Counted from the stretch's first letter, positions 1-13,436 are shown. The stretch is 64,000 nucleotides of DNA from Begonia masoniana (GCA_022432975.1 CM039502.1:11739803-11803802); one strand, 5' to 3'. Notes: generated by a model not told the origin, from the letters alone. Translations and numbers: made by a program.

Positions 1-1448
1 TCAAGAAAAATGTGAACGGACCATAGCCTTGACAAACACGACGGCCGAATGTAAGAAGCGCCCAACACCCGAGAGATATGTGAAAGAATCCAGAGTGCTG
101 CATGAAAATCTTATCTATGAGGTAGAAATAACTGCATTTTAAGCTATAATAATCCCATCAATTTTAATGGATGTTCACTGCAAAACTAAACCATACCGCT
201 AACCTCCTAATTCTAGAGTTGTCAATTTAAATCCCAAAGCAAGAACTGAACCCAAGCGAATCGAAAAAATTGGGTTTGGTTGTCTCCCCACATCGATCGC
301 TATCGGATATTGTGATTTATTTTGCTAACCATATATGTTATCTAGGCTTAACAACTAAAGAAATTAGTGACTTGTTTCATTAAGAAACTAAGCAAATTGA
401 TTAGACAGATATAGAATGGAAAGACAGACCCAATCACCAATCTTGTACCAGAAACATAGGTGTCAATAGCCTCCACCACTCTCCAACTATGATAAGATCA
501 TTGACCTTTCCTCCATACAGCAATGGAAGTGAAAGCAATTCTGGGTCAGAAGTTCTGATTGGACTTGCTATTTCAAACAAGAACACTGCAATGTTGATTG
601 AAGCCAAAATGCTTCTGCATTTCAAAATAAAGTAGAATTTTCAGAGTTAGCACGAAACTAATAAGAGTAAAGGACATATGGATAAGTTTTTCACATTAAG
701 TACAGATTGGAGGCTTCCTCATCTTGCTGTTGAGATGTTCCAGGATTCCTTTCACGGACATTTTTCTCTCTCGCATTTACGTCTCTTCGAGAAAATTGAC
801 TCAGACTTGGAGAAGATACCAGTTCTCCTTTACTAGCTTGCTTATCCATGGTAAATGGTTGATCATTTACAGAGTCTGTATCTGAAAGAAAAAACAGAGC
901 TTAAGAATCCAATATATATAATATCCTTATTTCTTCTTTTGGCAGTGGTGTCAATGAAGTTCATCAGATAAACAGGTGATGAGAGAAGGCAGAATCATAT
1001 TATTACCTTCATTAAGTTTCTTAAAGTAAGCATCTAGAAGTTTCAACCCAGTTTTGGATGTGGATTCCCCAGTATCAACCAACTGTCTTTCATTCTTTGA
1101 AGGATCTAAAGACTGGTAATTTCTATCTCCTTGAATCCTCCCAAAGTAAGAAGTTAACGATCGTAATTGCCGCCTGTCAGTACCCGATTCAGACGCCAGC
1201 CAAACTGTCCAATTAGATGCCAATTTGAGCATAGGCAAACGCAAATGTCCTTTATAACTTGATTCTCCATCATCAACTGGTTCTTTTTGCTTCATTTTAG
1301 TGGCTGAAGTAGAAGAATTAATTGGAAGATAACAGGTATGCCATCTAGAGGGGGCATTTAGACTAGATTTGGCAATACATTCGCACAGATAAACCCTCTT
1401 ATTTGGAGTTTCATACTGCATGTTGCACCCCATTGTAATCACAGCCAT
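1..1448 (-). CDS. RBL9: RBL9-type plastid rhomboid-like protein, 5' part (4 exons visible)
   Basis: Four exons can be joined in frame on the minus strand: 1448-1007, 881-695, 614-449 and 97-1, the last running off the window. All introns are GT-AG. About 297 residues are visible. The first 200 or so form a poorly conserved leader expected to include a plastid transit peptide. Then come the family motif NLYLISILASINIAVFLFEI (first membrane segment), LLYGGKVNDLIIVGEWWRL, TPMFLHSGF and WALLTFG, which match plant RBL9-like rhomboids as I recall them. The catalytic Ser and His region lies in exons outside the window, so protease competence cannot be judged. The ATG at 1448 is chosen because a good acceptor (TTTTTGTCAG) lies six bases upstream, implying an intron in the 5' UTR. 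The family call is firm; the exact orthologue is less certain. Confidence 0.85.
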
Positions 1449-1454
1449 CCAAAC

Positions 1455-2689
1455 CTGACAAAAAGAGAAGAAAAAAATAAAAAATGTTAACATACTTATT
1501 GTATTGAGTGACTTCATAGAACAAGAAAAAAAAAACAAAAGGAATTTTTCCATGTGAGGAGCTGTTCTTTATAAAATAAAACTGCGAAGTTCACAAGTCA
1601 AGATCAACAATATCTATGGAATGCATATTTAAAACTCATACGACTTCAATTCCCTCATAGCAGAGCTCAGCTAACTGTTACTGGAGATTGTTTAATGCCT
1701 ACTCTAAAACTATTTGCCTGCTATTTATTTCCTCTGAACCTAATCCTAGGTTAAGTGTTCGACTGATCTTGTCTTTTACTACATAAAAAACAAGAAAACC
1801 TAAATGCGAAAAATCACCCAACAATATCTGACTACTTTCTTTTCACGTGGAGAGTAATTTTCCGAGTAGGCATCAGCCAACAGAGACCATACAATCGAAC
1901 AGTGAACAATATCGCGGGAGAATACAGAACCATTTTCTCAGCGACCAAACAACAAACACCTTAACTGCAGATCAGTTTTCAGTGTCGAACTTGGTCATTC
2001 GACCAAACGACGAGAAAAATGAAGAGCAAAAACAAAACATTTAAGAAGTAGAATCAATTACCAACAAAGAAGACAAAATATCCAACAAAACTCCCAGGTT
2101 TTATAAGGCGTTTGCCACCTTAACAAACATAGAAAATTGCAGAGCCTTGTTTTGGAGAAACTCCAGTTCCATTAATGCAGTGTAATGCTACTTAGGATTT
2201 GATAATCTTAATGAAGCATTCAACGTAGATAATCCTACCTTATCCACGTTTACCCATTAAGATTTTACCACGTGTAGCTCGATCTAGGACAACCTTTACG
2301 TTGGATTTGCATGGATCCCACCGAGGTGTGTTATCCCAACGCATGTCTTTCATTTGTGGGGGCCGGTATCAAGTGTAGTTCTTCATTTTTGTTTTAATTT
2401 AAATATTTTTTTAAAATAATTGCTGTCATTTACAAACATTTGCCTTTTGAAAATAATAAATGTAATTTATTTAGACAAAAAATGAGATATTCCAAAAAAA
2501 CAAATTTTTATTTCAATTGAAAATTAAAATAAATTAACAAGTGATAAAAAGTAAATTTTTGGCAAAAAAAAAAAAGAAGGTAATTGTCAATTTGAATTCT
2601 GTATTTTTGGAGTAAAGACAACTATTATTTTGTATTTTTTTTCCCCTACAGTTCAAACTCATACTGTCACAAATTAGCAATTTAAACCT
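1455..2689. other. 5' UTR intron, promoter and upstream spacer of the rhomboid gene
   Basis: This holds the 5' UTR intron (its acceptor abuts 1454), unplaced 5' UTR exon(s) and presumably the promoter of the rhomboid-like gene. A CACGTG G-box core occurs near 1844 and again near 2269. From about 2390 the sequence becomes A/T-rich and low in complexity. No other coding sequence is supported. Confidence 0.4.
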
Positions 2690-2697
2690 TTGAAGTT

Positions 2698-3314
2698 AAG
2701 TGCGTTCATGGTTCGGTTTTACATAGAACCAAACTGAACCAAATTATATCGGTTATAGTAGTTTTATAACCAAACCGTTGTTTTTATTATAGTAACTGAA
2801 CTTAAACTGGACCAAAACTTTCAATTCGATTCCGGCTCAACGTAGAAAATACACATTTTTAATTTTATATAAAATTAATTTTTACCAATATAAATTTAAC
2901 AAAAATAATTCTAAACACAACAATATTTAAAAATCAAAGGATGAATTATTGATTTTTCGTTTAAGTAAAATTTCATTGGATAATGTTAATCGTGTTCAAA
3001 ATATATACTTTTTACACAAGCATAGAGAGAAAAAAAGAAATATTTTTATTGCAACTAAAAAAAATATCTCTAAATTAAACAATAAAACTTATAAATATAA
3101 AGTCAAACTAAAAAATTTTCAAATATCAAATTTTATCGGTTCGATCCGGTTAGTATCGGTTTTGAACTATCAAAATGAAAACCAAACTGATAAAATCGAT
3201 TCTAAAAAAATAGAACCAAATTTTGGTTCTTTAAAATTTAAAACCGACCCGAACCGAACCAAATCGATTGGTTGGTCCGCTTCACAGTTCTGGTTCAATT
3301 TTGAACACCCTTAC
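2698..3314. mobile_element. hAT-like non-autonomous element
   Basis: A 617-bp block dense in GGTTCGGTT/AACCGAACC-type motifs is flanked by an exact 8-bp duplication TTGAAGTT (2690-2697 and 3315-3322). The ends are imperfect inverted repeats: TAAGTGCGTTCATGG on the left, and GTAAGGGTGTTCA when the right end is reverse-complemented. This resembles the hAT-type terminus TAGGGGTGTTCA. An 8-bp duplication is the hAT hallmark. No transposase is present, and the ORF at 2949-3338 is low-complexity and not credible. Confidence 0.6.
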
Positions 3315-3322
3315 TTGAAGTT

Positions 3323-4493
3323 AAAAAAACTCCTTTAACTTTATTTGTGTATTATATTACGTATACATATGTATATAGGTTTCTCTTTTATTATTTCTAG
3401 AGTTTTGCGGAAAGAATTGGATTCCTTTATTAACGTCACGCAGTCAACTCCTTTTGTTAAAACAACTTACATGGAGTCTTTACGCCTAGCCTTTTTGTTT
3501 TTCTCGTTCTTGTTTTCGAAACCATTATTGATTTGTAATTGCAAATTTGTTAATGCGACATTTTTATATTACGTGTATCGTATTTAGTATCCGAAGAAAA
3601 ATAAATAAGCATCTACATAATATAGAATCTATATTTTACAAATTATTTTTAAAAGCTTAGAAGCATGTGAAAATATCTATGCTCATTGCTTACAAGATAT
3701 TATGTCATAATTTACTGACTAGAATAAAGACACCCTTGACTTTTTTTTTTTGACCCATAGATCCTCAATCAACTATGCATTAAAGTCTCTACTGTATAAT
3801 CATCTATCTGAGATTAAGTTAGAAAATTTAATACTCAAAATTGTTGCGTCATATATTATTATTTTTTTTTTTGGAAATCCTCCATAGAAAATATCACTTG
3901 ACAAAGACGTGATTTTTCTATAATACCCTTAGTTACGTCCACTTAATTACTACATCCTGCTGACTAAAATGAAACTATAATAATATTTTTTGGATTAATT
4001 AATTATGCTTTTACATAAAAATATTGAAAGAACTTGTAAGGAAACTTACTATTCTTACTTTCTCTATTAAATAAATTAATTATCTGAAATAACAAAAGAT
4101 GTCAACTTCTTAGATTAATGCCAGAAAAGATTTCAAATGCAAAATAATTTTTACTCCAAATTAAACGATTTTAACTTTATTCTTTTTTTTTTTTTAATTT
4201 AAAAAGATTTGTTCTTTTTTTTTTTTAAATATAAATATCTTGGTTCAACTGCAAACAAATTAAAAAAAAATCCAAGTAATGATTTAATATTATGTTTAAA
4301 ATTTTCTAAATTTATATTTAATCTTCATTTAAACTATATTTATATTTGAATCGAGAATATATTTCTTATATTCATCAGCTAAAAAGTTACAGAGTAACTA
4401 ATTTTATCTCTAAACAAACCAAAATTTTAAATAAAAATTTAAAAAATCTCATATTTTTTCAAAAGAATTTAAAATAAACAATAAAAATAAGAA
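3323..4493. other. AT-rich spacer, no gene seen
   Basis: Very A/T-rich sequence with poly-T and poly-A tracts. I see no coding exon, RNA gene or element termini that I can support. Confidence 0.5.
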
Positions 4494-5341
4494 GGGAAAT
4501 TATCGATTTGAACCCTGTACTATACACATTTTTTCAATTCGGCCCCTGTACTAAAAAAACCGGCAAACCGAACCCTGTACTTTAATTCTGTTATCAGTTT
4601 TGACCTTCTATCAACAATTTCATAAAACCCTCATTGAAAAAACTATCAAACGATCTTAGATTCAATTGAAATTTTTACCACATGTTTATTACTTAATGAG
4701 AAGATAATCTGAAAATTTTTATGATTTTTTAACACATCTACGATTTATTATAATTTTATTTTTATATTTTTTAAAAATATTATAATAAATCATACAAGTC
4801 TTACAAAATTACGCAAATTTTTTTATTATCTACCCATAATATGATGAACATCTAGAAAAAGTTTCAAATAAATCCAATACCTTTTGGTATTTATTTAAAT
4901 TAATCTCAGTTTCTTCTATACTTTATAAATTAATTTTTAAAAAAATACTAAACAATATTTGATTTATTTGAAAACTTTTCCACATGTTCAACCTATCATG
5001 GGTAGATAATAGAAAAAGTTTCGTGATTTTCTAAAATTTGTATGATTTATTATAATATTTTAATAAAATAATAAAATAAAATTTCAATAAATCGTACATG
5101 TGTTAAAAAATCACGAAAATTTTCCGATTATCTTCTCATTAAGTGATGAACATGTGGTAAAAATTTCAACTGAATCTAAGATCGTTTGTTAGTTTTTTTA
5201 ATGAAGGTTTAATGAAATTATTGATAGAAGGTCAAAATTGATAACAGAATCAAAGTACAGGGTTCGGTTTGCCGATTTTTTTAGTACAGGGGCCGAATTG
5301 AAAAAACGTGTATAGTACAGGGTTCAAATCGATAATTACCC
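4494..5341. mobile_element. MULE-like foldback element (848 bp, exact 9-bp TSD)
   Basis: This is a near-perfect palindrome starting GGGAAATTATCGATTTGAAC and ending with its complement (…ATCGATAATTACCC), with arms of roughly 400 bp. The flanks carry an exact 9-bp direct duplication AAATAAGAA (4485-4493 and 5342-5350). Long terminal inverted repeats with 9-bp duplications are typical of Mutator-like elements. No coding capacity is present, so it is non-autonomous. The terminal GGG(A/T)AA motif recurs in the foldbacks at 18766-20030 and 54941-56203. Confidence 0.75.
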
Positions 5342-5371
5342 AAATAAGAAGAAGTTGCTTGATTTGAAAAT

Positions 5372-7124
5372 GGTAAAATGGTAGCCATGTTTTAACAGAG
5401 ATTCAAGCTCATTAATCCAGACGAAGAAAGCAAAAAAGAAAAACCTAGAGTAGAGTGCGTGTGCAGGTGATAATGGTTAGGATTAATTGCAAAAAAAAGC
5501 TTGAACTATCGAAAAAGTGCAAAAAAAAGCTTCAACTATGAAAAGTGTGAAATAAAGCCTTGTGAATAACCGCTGACCCTCCGCAGAGGGTGCAGCGGTT
5601 ACCCGCTCCATTGAGACGGATACCCGCTGCTTTGACGCTGGTACCCGCACCATTTGATCCCAATTGCTCCTTCTCGCTATTTTTGTTCTCCTTCATCATT
5701 TTAGAGATTCTCTCTCTTCATTCTCAAATTCTGAAGATAAACATTTTTTACTGGAATAAATTCCTCAGCACCGGGCATTCACCGGAAGTTTGCTCGGAGC
5801 AATCAGATAGTCCTCCATTTAAACACTCCGTCGTCGTCCCCGATAACTGCTGCGTACAAGACTCAATCGCTAAAAAAAAAAGAGAAACCCAGGTGAGATA
5901 AACCCAGAAAAAACTGTCGCAAAAAAAAAAAGATTCAGTTCAAACCTTCATTGATAAGCTCTAAACAGAGCCTCGCGCTGGAAAACAGTAATTTTCTTCG
6001 ATTTCATTGTGAACTGCTCTGTGTTTAGCTTTGACTTCTAGTTGACAGGATAGATGCTTTCTCTCTCCCTCCCTCTCTCACTCTCATACAGAGAAGAGAG
6101 AGAGAGAAGAGGGGAAATCTGCAGATTTTTGCACTCTTTTTTGAGGATATATCTTCTGTTCTTCTCTATAATTCACGTTTTCAAAAGATTGAACCTTTGA
6201 AAGACTTTCTTGTTTATAGAAGATTGTTGATTATTATCTAAACTTGAGAGAGCAAGGACTAGGAGAAACCATTTGAAGTCAATAATACGAATAATTCGGA
6301 TTCAAAGTTTTAGAGTTTAGCGATGTGAATTTTGTTCGGTTTGTTAAATATAAAAGCTCACAATCCAACAAAAGTTTCACAAAAGTCATTTTTTTTAGGT
6401 TTTCCTGGCGATCTTCGAATGACGGTAAGCTACAAACTAATAGCAGATAATAAATTGAGTGTAATTATGAAAATAAAAGCTAAAGGAAGAACGCCGGAAA
6501 ATTACTATTTTCCAGCGCGAGCTGTCGCTATGTTTAGAGCTTATCACTCAAGGTTTGAACTGAATCTTTTTTTTTTTTTTGCGACGGTTTTTTCTGGGTT
6601 TATCTCACCTGGGTTTCTCTTTTTTTTTTAGCGATTGAGTCTTGTACGCAGCAGTTATCGGGGACGACGACAGAGTGTTTAAATGGAGGACTATCTGATT
6701 GCTCCGAGCAAACTTCCGGTGAATGCCCGGTGCTCAGGAATTTATTCCAGTCAAAAAGGTTTATCTTCAGAATTTTAGAATGAAGAGAGAGAATCTCTAA
6801 AATGACGAAGGAGAACAAAAATAGCGAGAAGGAGCAATTGGGATCAAATGGTGCGGGTACCCGCATCAAAGCAGCGGGTATCCGTCTCAATGGAGCGGGT
6901 AACCGCTGCACCCTCTGCGGAGGGTCAGCGGTTATCCACAAGCCTTTATTTTGCACTTTTCATAGTTGAAGCTCTTTTTTGCACTTTTTCGATAGTTCAA
7001 GCTTTTTTTTGCAATTAATCCTAACCACCTGCACACGCACTCTACTCTAGGTTTTTCTTTTTTGCTTTCTTCGTCTGGATTAATGAGCTTGAATCTCTGT
7101 TAAAACATGGCTACCATTTTACCC
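5372..7124. repeat. Large inverted repeat carrying a transcribed-looking fragment
   Basis: Two arms of about 620 bp (about 5372-5996 and 6505-7124) flank a spacer of about 510 bp. The outermost matching sequence is GGTAAAATGGTAGCCATG against its complement at 7105-7122. Each arm carries a copy of the same open segment (left on plus within 5590-5901, right on minus within 6600-6956). Each segment ends in a splice-donor-like CCCAG/GTGAGA, which suggests a captured exon. An inner boundary TTAGGATTAATTGC (5477-5490 and its complement near 7011) may be the original element end. No direct duplication was found at the outer edges, so the class is open; a Pack-MULE or foldback is most likely. Confidence 0.6.
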
Positions 7125-8151
7125 TTTTCCATGTTTAACAGACACCAACTCGTTAATCTCAACATTTGAAGACGACGAAAAAGGGATCATCTTTTTTACT
7201 TTCACGTCTCTTTGTTTTTCTTCTGTTTTCTTGACCTAATTCGTCAACTTTCTGGGTATCCAAACAGGGAGAATTGGAGATCAAAACATGGCTGTCTTTT
7301 TTCTTGCTACTCCTACCCAGATCTCTCTTCGTCGGTTTCTTGTTTCAGAGACTTTTTACAGACGACGTAATCTTTTATACATGCAAACAACCGTAAAGTC
7401 ACAATTAAGACAGCTTTCAAGAAAATTAAGGAAGCTAGGTATCTCTGCAGGCTTCAATTATACGTAGATCAAAGAAAATTCTATGAACTGTATTATGTAT
7501 TATGAATGCCAATCAAGAAGTTCTAAGATTAACTATCTTTAAATTTCTTATTCCTTGAAAATTGAAGGTCCTTCTGCAGCCGCTTATGCGATGATGGCGA
7601 GGAAGATAATAATGGCGATAATTGCCACTTAATGTGTTTTTCCTTATTGGTCGGAAACTCTCATTTGATGTCCTCCCCAATGAGCTAATCTTCTTCTCCA
7701 GTCTTGATAATTTGACGGTGTACTACCCAAGAATATTTTCTTTGATCTCTCACACTCGCCGGTAACTGTCAGCTAAGTTATCTCTACGCGGGAATCGATA
7801 CAAATTCTGGCGTAGAGATTAGCTGACAATTTCCTGCGAGTGTGGGAGATTAAAGAAAATATGTCGGGATAGTGCATAGTCAAATTATAAGGATTAGAGA
7901 AAAAGATTCGCTCATTAGCGAGGACATCAAATGAGAGTTTCCGACCAGTAAGGAAAAGCGCAATAGTTGGCAATTATCGCCATTTTTATCATCCTCGCCA
8001 TCGTCGTAAGAGCGGGTGCAGAACGACCTTCAATTTTCAAGCTATAAGAAATTTAAGGTTTTTTAATCTTAGAAATTCTTGATGGCATTCATAATACATT
8101 TCATCAAATTTTCTTTGGTCTATGTATACTTCAAGCCTGTAGAGATATCTT
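7125..8151. repeat. Inverted duplication of a gene fragment (left arm and inner right arm)
   Basis: Sequence from about 7125 to 7785 is repeated in opposite orientation from about 7805 to 8151, for example TTGGTCGGAAACTCTCATTT at 7646 against its complement near 7930. The right arm is broken by the copia element at 8152-14550 and resumes at 14551-14835. The same sequence occurs as one copy at about 17090-17700, overlapping the 3' half of the ORF at 17489-18037. Reading frames in the arms are broken (for example 7773-7973 minus), so these are fragments. Transcription through it would give a long hairpin. Confidence 0.65.
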
Positions 8152-8578
8152 TGTAGAAATAATTCTAGTTTCTCTAATCCTTATGAAACAGAATCTGCAA
8201 TCTTGTTCTTAACTTAAACATTCAATTGAGTGCGGAAGCGTACCTGAATCTTTAGCCATAGTCTTTGGTTTTGATCTTCCAAATGTAGAATTTCTTCAAG
8301 TTTCCTTATTCTCTCTGTTGATGGGGATACAGAATAGAGATTCATCTATCTACAAATGGGGACCATAACCCAATAACTGTTTTGTAACCGTTCGCATATT
8401 TCTAATTTGGCCCCTCATCAAATTAAAAATTCTGCATATGGTATCCACAATAATATTCATGACAATTATGTCCTTAAGTCGAATTCTTTATTTCAAAATA
8501 GATCACATAACATTGACTTAATATATTTGATAACTATATACATTTATTTAATTATATAAGTGTCCCAAAATTCTAACA
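8152..8578 (-). repeat. 3' LTR of copia-1
   Basis: 427 bp, nearly identical to the 452-bp partner at 14099-14550. The main difference is a 25-bp segment present only in the other copy, after the shared TAACCGTT. The 3' LTR assignment follows from the minus orientation and the adjacent polypurine tract. Confidence 0.92.
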
Positions 8579-8592
8579 ATCTCCCACTGGAC
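8579..8592 (-). other. Polypurine tract of copia-1
   Basis: The minus strand reads CCAGTGGGAGAT directly before the 3' LTR, the usual plus-strand primer position in copia elements. Confidence 0.7.
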
Positions 8593-8995
8593 ACATATAC
8601 AATATAATGAATGATATATCCTTAGTGTGCACATGTATTGTCATCAAGTCTTAGAACATTCCAAACAATCTTGTTCATTAGTAATATTGACATAGGATCA
8701 AAGCGATATTCGTTGTATTAACCACAACTAAACCTATCAATGGTCACGTACATCAACATGACTAAATAACATAGATCAATCATGAATTAGTGGCATGAAA
8801 ATTACATGCAAGGTGATCTTTTCATGTCAATTTTCAACTGGTCCAGTTTAACTTTAGTGAGATCAAACTTTAACCTCAATTGTACAAAGTGTAATAATTG
8901 AATAATACTTCATTTCTGATCAGAATAAAAATATATAAGCAATGTCTATAAAACAAGCATCCGGATAAACAACCAATTACAAACTCCCACTCACC

Positions 8996-11900
8996 CTAGA
9001 TATCATCCATCTCTACAATACCCATACGAGCAGTATGCTCATGAAAGACATTAGGTGGCAAACCCTTTGTCAAAGGATCGGCTACCATGGAGTTTGTACT
9101 TAAGTGTTCTATAGAAATTTGTCCACTTTGTACCCTCTCTTTTACAACAATGAACTTGATGTCGATATGCTTCGACTTCGTTGAGCTCCTATTGTTGTTA
9201 GAATATAATACAGCTGATCTATTGTCACAAAATAACTTAAGGGGTCTTTCAATCCCTTCTAGAATACGCAGCCCTGTGACAAAGTTCTTCAGCCATATTC
9301 CATGATTTGATGCCTCATAACAAGCAACAAATTCTGCTGCCATGGTGGAGGAAGCTGTAAGTCCCTGTTTGGCACTTCTCCATGAAATGGCTCCACCAGC
9401 CAACAGAAAAATGTAGCCCGAAGTGGATCTCAAACTATCTTGGCATCCCGCAAAATCGGAGTCAGAATACCCAATGATCTCAAGACTATCTGACCTCCTA
9501 TAAGTGAACATGTAATTCCTGGTTCTCTTAAGGTATCTCATTACTCTTTTGGCTGCTTTCCAGTGATCCATACCTGGGTTGCTTAAATATCTTCCTAATA
9601 CACCTACTATGTACGTAATATCCGGACGCGTACAAACTTGAGCATACATAAGACTTCCTATCGCCGAAGCATAAGGAATCTTTTGCATTTCTTGAATTTC
9701 AAGACTTCCTTTAGGGAATTGTTTGAGATTAAATTTATCTCCCTTAGCGACCGGGGTGTTTCCTGGTTTACAATCTTGCATGCCATATCTCTTAAGTACT
9801 TTATCGATATAGCTCATTTGTGGCAATCCAAGAATACTTCGAGAACGGTCTCGACGTATCTGAATTCCTAATACAAATGAAGCCTCACCAAGATCTTTCA
9901 TCTCAAAGTTTTTCGATAAAAACTTCTTGGTTTGGTGCAATAAGCCTATATCGTTTGTGGCAAGCAAAATGTCATCCACATATAAAACCAGAAATATCTG
10001 CTTACTCCCACTGAACTTGTGATACACACAACCATCAATTACATTCTCTTCAAAACCAAATGAGAGAATTATTTCATGAAATTTATGGTACCACTTACGA
10101 GACGCTTGCTTAAGTCCATAGATGGATTTCTTTAATTTGCAAACCATATTCTTTGGGTCTCCTAATACAAAGTTTTCTGGTTGCACCATATAAATTGTTT
10201 CATCAATGTCGCCATTGAGAAACGCTGTCTTTACATCCATCTGATGTAGCTCCATATCAAAATGTGCTACAAGTGCCATAATTGATCTAAAAGAGTCCTT
10301 AATTGAAACCGGAGAAAAGGTCTCTTTATAGTCAATCCCACATTTTTGAGTAAAGCCTTTTGCCACAAGACGAGCTTTATACTTTTCCACATTACCGTTT
10401 GAATCCCTTTTGGTCTTAAAAATCCATTTACAACCAACAGGTTTTGTACCTTCCGGTAATGGGACAAGTTCCCATACTTTATTGTCTTGCATTGACTTAT
10501 ACTCTTCAGTCATTGCTTCGACCCACTTTACCGAATTGGAACTTTCTATAGCTTGACAGAAGTTGATAGGATCATCTTCCATGATGCTAACATCATCTTC
10601 ATGTTCCTGAAGAAATACTTCATAGACGTCCGAAATAGCATTTCTTCTTTCTCTCGTGGACCGACGTAATGGCACTTGAACTTCAATTGCTTCTTCAAGA
10701 GGTTGTTGAGTTTGTAATTCTGGGAGATCAACAATGTCTTGATTTTCTGGAATTCTGATATTATCAATGACAATAGTGGAATCTTGATCATTGTCTAAAG
10801 AAATCGGAATATGAATTAACTCCTCATTAACCATATTAGAAGTTGATTCTTCCTCAAAGACAAAGTCCTTTATTTTATTCTTCCCCCCAAACTCAATATC
10901 CTCGAAAAAGACTGCTGTACCCGTCTCAAAAATAGTCTTTAAGTTGGAATCATAAAATTTATAGCCCCTTGATCACTCAGAATAGCCAATAAAGTAGCTG
11001 CTCACAGTTTTGGAGTCCAATTTATTCTCATGTGACCTATAAGGTCGTGCCTCAGCTGGACATCCCCAAATATGAAAATGTTTTAGACTAGGCTTTCGCC
11101 CTAGCCAAAGCTCAAAAGGTGTTTTAGCAGCTGCTTTTGTTGGCACCCTATTTAGAATGTATGCTGCTGTTTTTATTGCCTCACCCCAGAATGATTCTGG
11201 TAAGGAGGAATGACTTATCATACTCCTTATCATATCCTGTAAAGTACAATTTCGTCTTTCTGCTACACCATTCATGCTTGGAGAGCCCGGCATGGTGTAT
11301 TGTGAGATGATACCACACTCCTCTAGGTATTTGGCAAAAGGCCCTGGACGTTGTTCACCTGAACCATCGTACCGACCGTAGTATTCACCACCACGATCGG
11401 ACTTTATTTTCTTTATCCTTTTGTCGAGTTGATTTTCAACTTCAACCTTGAATGACTTGAACACGTCCAATGTTTGAGCCTTTTCATGAATAAGAAATAT
11501 GTATGCATATCTCGAAAAATCGTCTATGAATGATACAAAGTAGCGTTGACCATTCCAAGAAGGTGTTGGAAACGATCCACAAACATCCGTATGTATCAAC
11601 TCTAGGACTTCCGTAGCTCTATATGCACCTAATTTCTTGCCTTTGGTTTGTTTCCCTTTAATGCATTCAATACAGATATTAAAATCCGCAAAATCAATGG
11701 AATTTAGAATTCCATCCGACACAAGTCGTTCAACTCTATTTTTAGAGATGTGGCCTAAGCGCTTGTGCCATAATGCACCTGAATTATCATTATTTAGCTT
11801 TCGTTTTGTACCTTTTGATTCAATATTCAGGGTTTCATGATATGTAGCATTTGTATCAAGCAAATATAGATTGTCATATTGCATAAGTGAACCAGTTCCA

Positions 11901-12844
11901 ACCACATTTGAATTAATAGACAATTTAAACTGATTGTTTCCAAAAGAACAAGTGTAACCAAATTTGTCCAAGTAACAAACAGAAACAAAATTCCGTCTAA
12001 ATGACGGTACAACATAAGTATCCATTAAATCCAAATAGAAACCAGTACAAAGCAACAATCTAAAATGACCAATTGCTTCAACTTCTACCGATTTGCCATC
12101 GCCTACATAGATACATCTTTCAGCATCACTTGGCTTTCGGTAGCTCAGGCAACCCTGCATTGAAATACTGATGTTAGTAGTAGCACCAGAGTCTAACCAC
12201 CAAGTATTTCTAGGTACTGATGCCAAATTAACTTCAGAACAAACCAAATTAAGTAATGTACCTTTCTTCTCGCGCCATGCACGATACTTTGTACATTCCT
12301 TCTTCATGTGTCCAGGTTTATTGCAAAAGAAACAAAGATCACCATCCTTATTTTGTTTCTTTGCACTTGGACCAGCAGCATTAATATTCTTTCTTTTTTT
12401 ACCCTTTTCTTTAGAGGTGCTTGCTAAGAAAGCACTTTTTGTCTTCTCTTGCTTCAATCTCTCTTCCTCTTGTACACAATGAGAAATTAGTTCATTCAAA
12501 TTCCACGTTTCCTTCTGACAGTTAAAACTGACCTTAAAGTGGTTGAATTGAACTGGGAGAGAAATCAAAATGAGATGCACAAGTAAGTCCTCATGCAAAT
12601 CAAGTTTTAATGCCTTCAGTTTCGAAGCAAGATGAGACATCTCCATGATGTATTCCCTTATGTTTCCCTTGCCCTTATACTTCATTGAAATCAAGCTCTT
12701 CAAAATTGTGCTTGTTTCAGCCTTATCGCTTTTGACAAAGCGCTTCTCAATTTCTGCAAGGTACTCCTTAACATCTATGATGTCCTCAGACACTGCACCC
12801 CTAAATACCTCTAGAATGGCGCGCTTGATGATCATTAGACTCAT
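8996..12844 (-). pseudogene. copia-1 Gag-Pol, interrupted by one in-frame stop and lacking the normal gag N-terminus
   Basis: Two open segments lie in the same frame, 12844-10973 (623 aa) and 10834-8996 (612 aa). They are separated by a single TGA after GYSE, past which the reading continues SRGYKFYDSN, so only one substitution splits the polyprotein. In order: UBN2/RVT-like gag, zinc knuckle [14 protein letters not shown], aspartic protease [12 protein letters not shown], gag-pre-integrase LWHKRLGH, integrase core (HTDVCG…DDFSRY…SDRGGEY…ERRN), reverse transcriptase with YVDDILLA, and RNase H (GYSDSDFAG, ending in PLTKGLP). Coding homology continues upstream of 12844 as [13 protein letters not shown] before running into the minisatellite. 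The rest of gag lies on the opposite strand at 13955-14080. Confidence 0.9.
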
Positions 12845-12907
12845 GCGGTTGGAGCGATCCCACTTCTCAAATCTAGCTCTCTCTTCGGATGAGCTAGTTG
12901 CTGTAGT

Positions 12908-13436
12908 ATCGGTAGAAGCAAGCTTTGCTTCTACCGATGTTCAGTGTCGGTAGAAGCAGGTTCTGCTTCTACCGATGTAAAGGAAATTTCGGTAGAAGCA
13001 AGCTTCTGCTTCTACCGATGAACAGTAAATTTCGGTAGAAGCAAACTTCTGCTTCTACCGATGTAAAGTAAGTTTCGGTAGAAGCAAGCTTCTGCTTCTA
13101 CCGATGTACAGTAAGTATCGGTAGAAGCAGGCTTCGCTTCTACCGATGTACAGTTTCGGTAGAAGCAAGCAGAAGCAGGCTTAGCTTCTACCGATGTTCA
13201 GTACTGGCAGAAGCAAGCTTCTTTTGAGGCTTTGCTTCTACCGGTGTACAGTTTCGGTAGAAGCAGGCTTAGCTTCTACCGATGTTCAGTACCGGCAGAA
13301 GCAGGCTTCTTTTGAGGCTTTGCTTCTACCGGTGTACAGTACCGGCAGAAGCAGGCTTCTTTTGAGGCTTTGCTTCTACCGGTGTACAGTACCGGCAGAA
13401 GCAGGCTTCTTTTGAGGCTTCGCTTCTACCGGTAGA
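12908..13436. repeat. Hairpin-unit minisatellite at the gag junction of copia-1
   Basis: Roughly ten irregular tandem units of about 45-70 bp. Each is itself an inverted repeat: CGGTAGAAGC, a short loop such as AAGCTT or AGGCTTCTTTTGAGGC, then GCTTCTACCG, followed by a spacer such as ATGTACAGTA. Later units use ACCGGCAGAAGC and TACCGGTG variants. It lies exactly between the two pieces of gag that have opposite orientation. Short reading frames across it only reflect the repeat. Confidence 0.88.

Noticed and set aside
1847..2044. 65-codon plus-strand ORF upstream of the rhomboid gene
   Set aside because: No recognisable domain and it overlaps the likely promoter and 5' UTR of the minus-strand gene.
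2949..3338. 129-codon plus-strand ORF
   Set aside because: Lys/Asn/Ile-rich low-complexity translation of the hAT-like repeat.
9087..10014. Plus-strand ORFs opposite copia-1 RT
   Set aside because: Antisense shadows of the RT/RNase H frame without domains of their own.
13194..13415. 73-codon ORF with FYRCTV repeats
   Set aside because: Translation of the hairpin minisatellite only.
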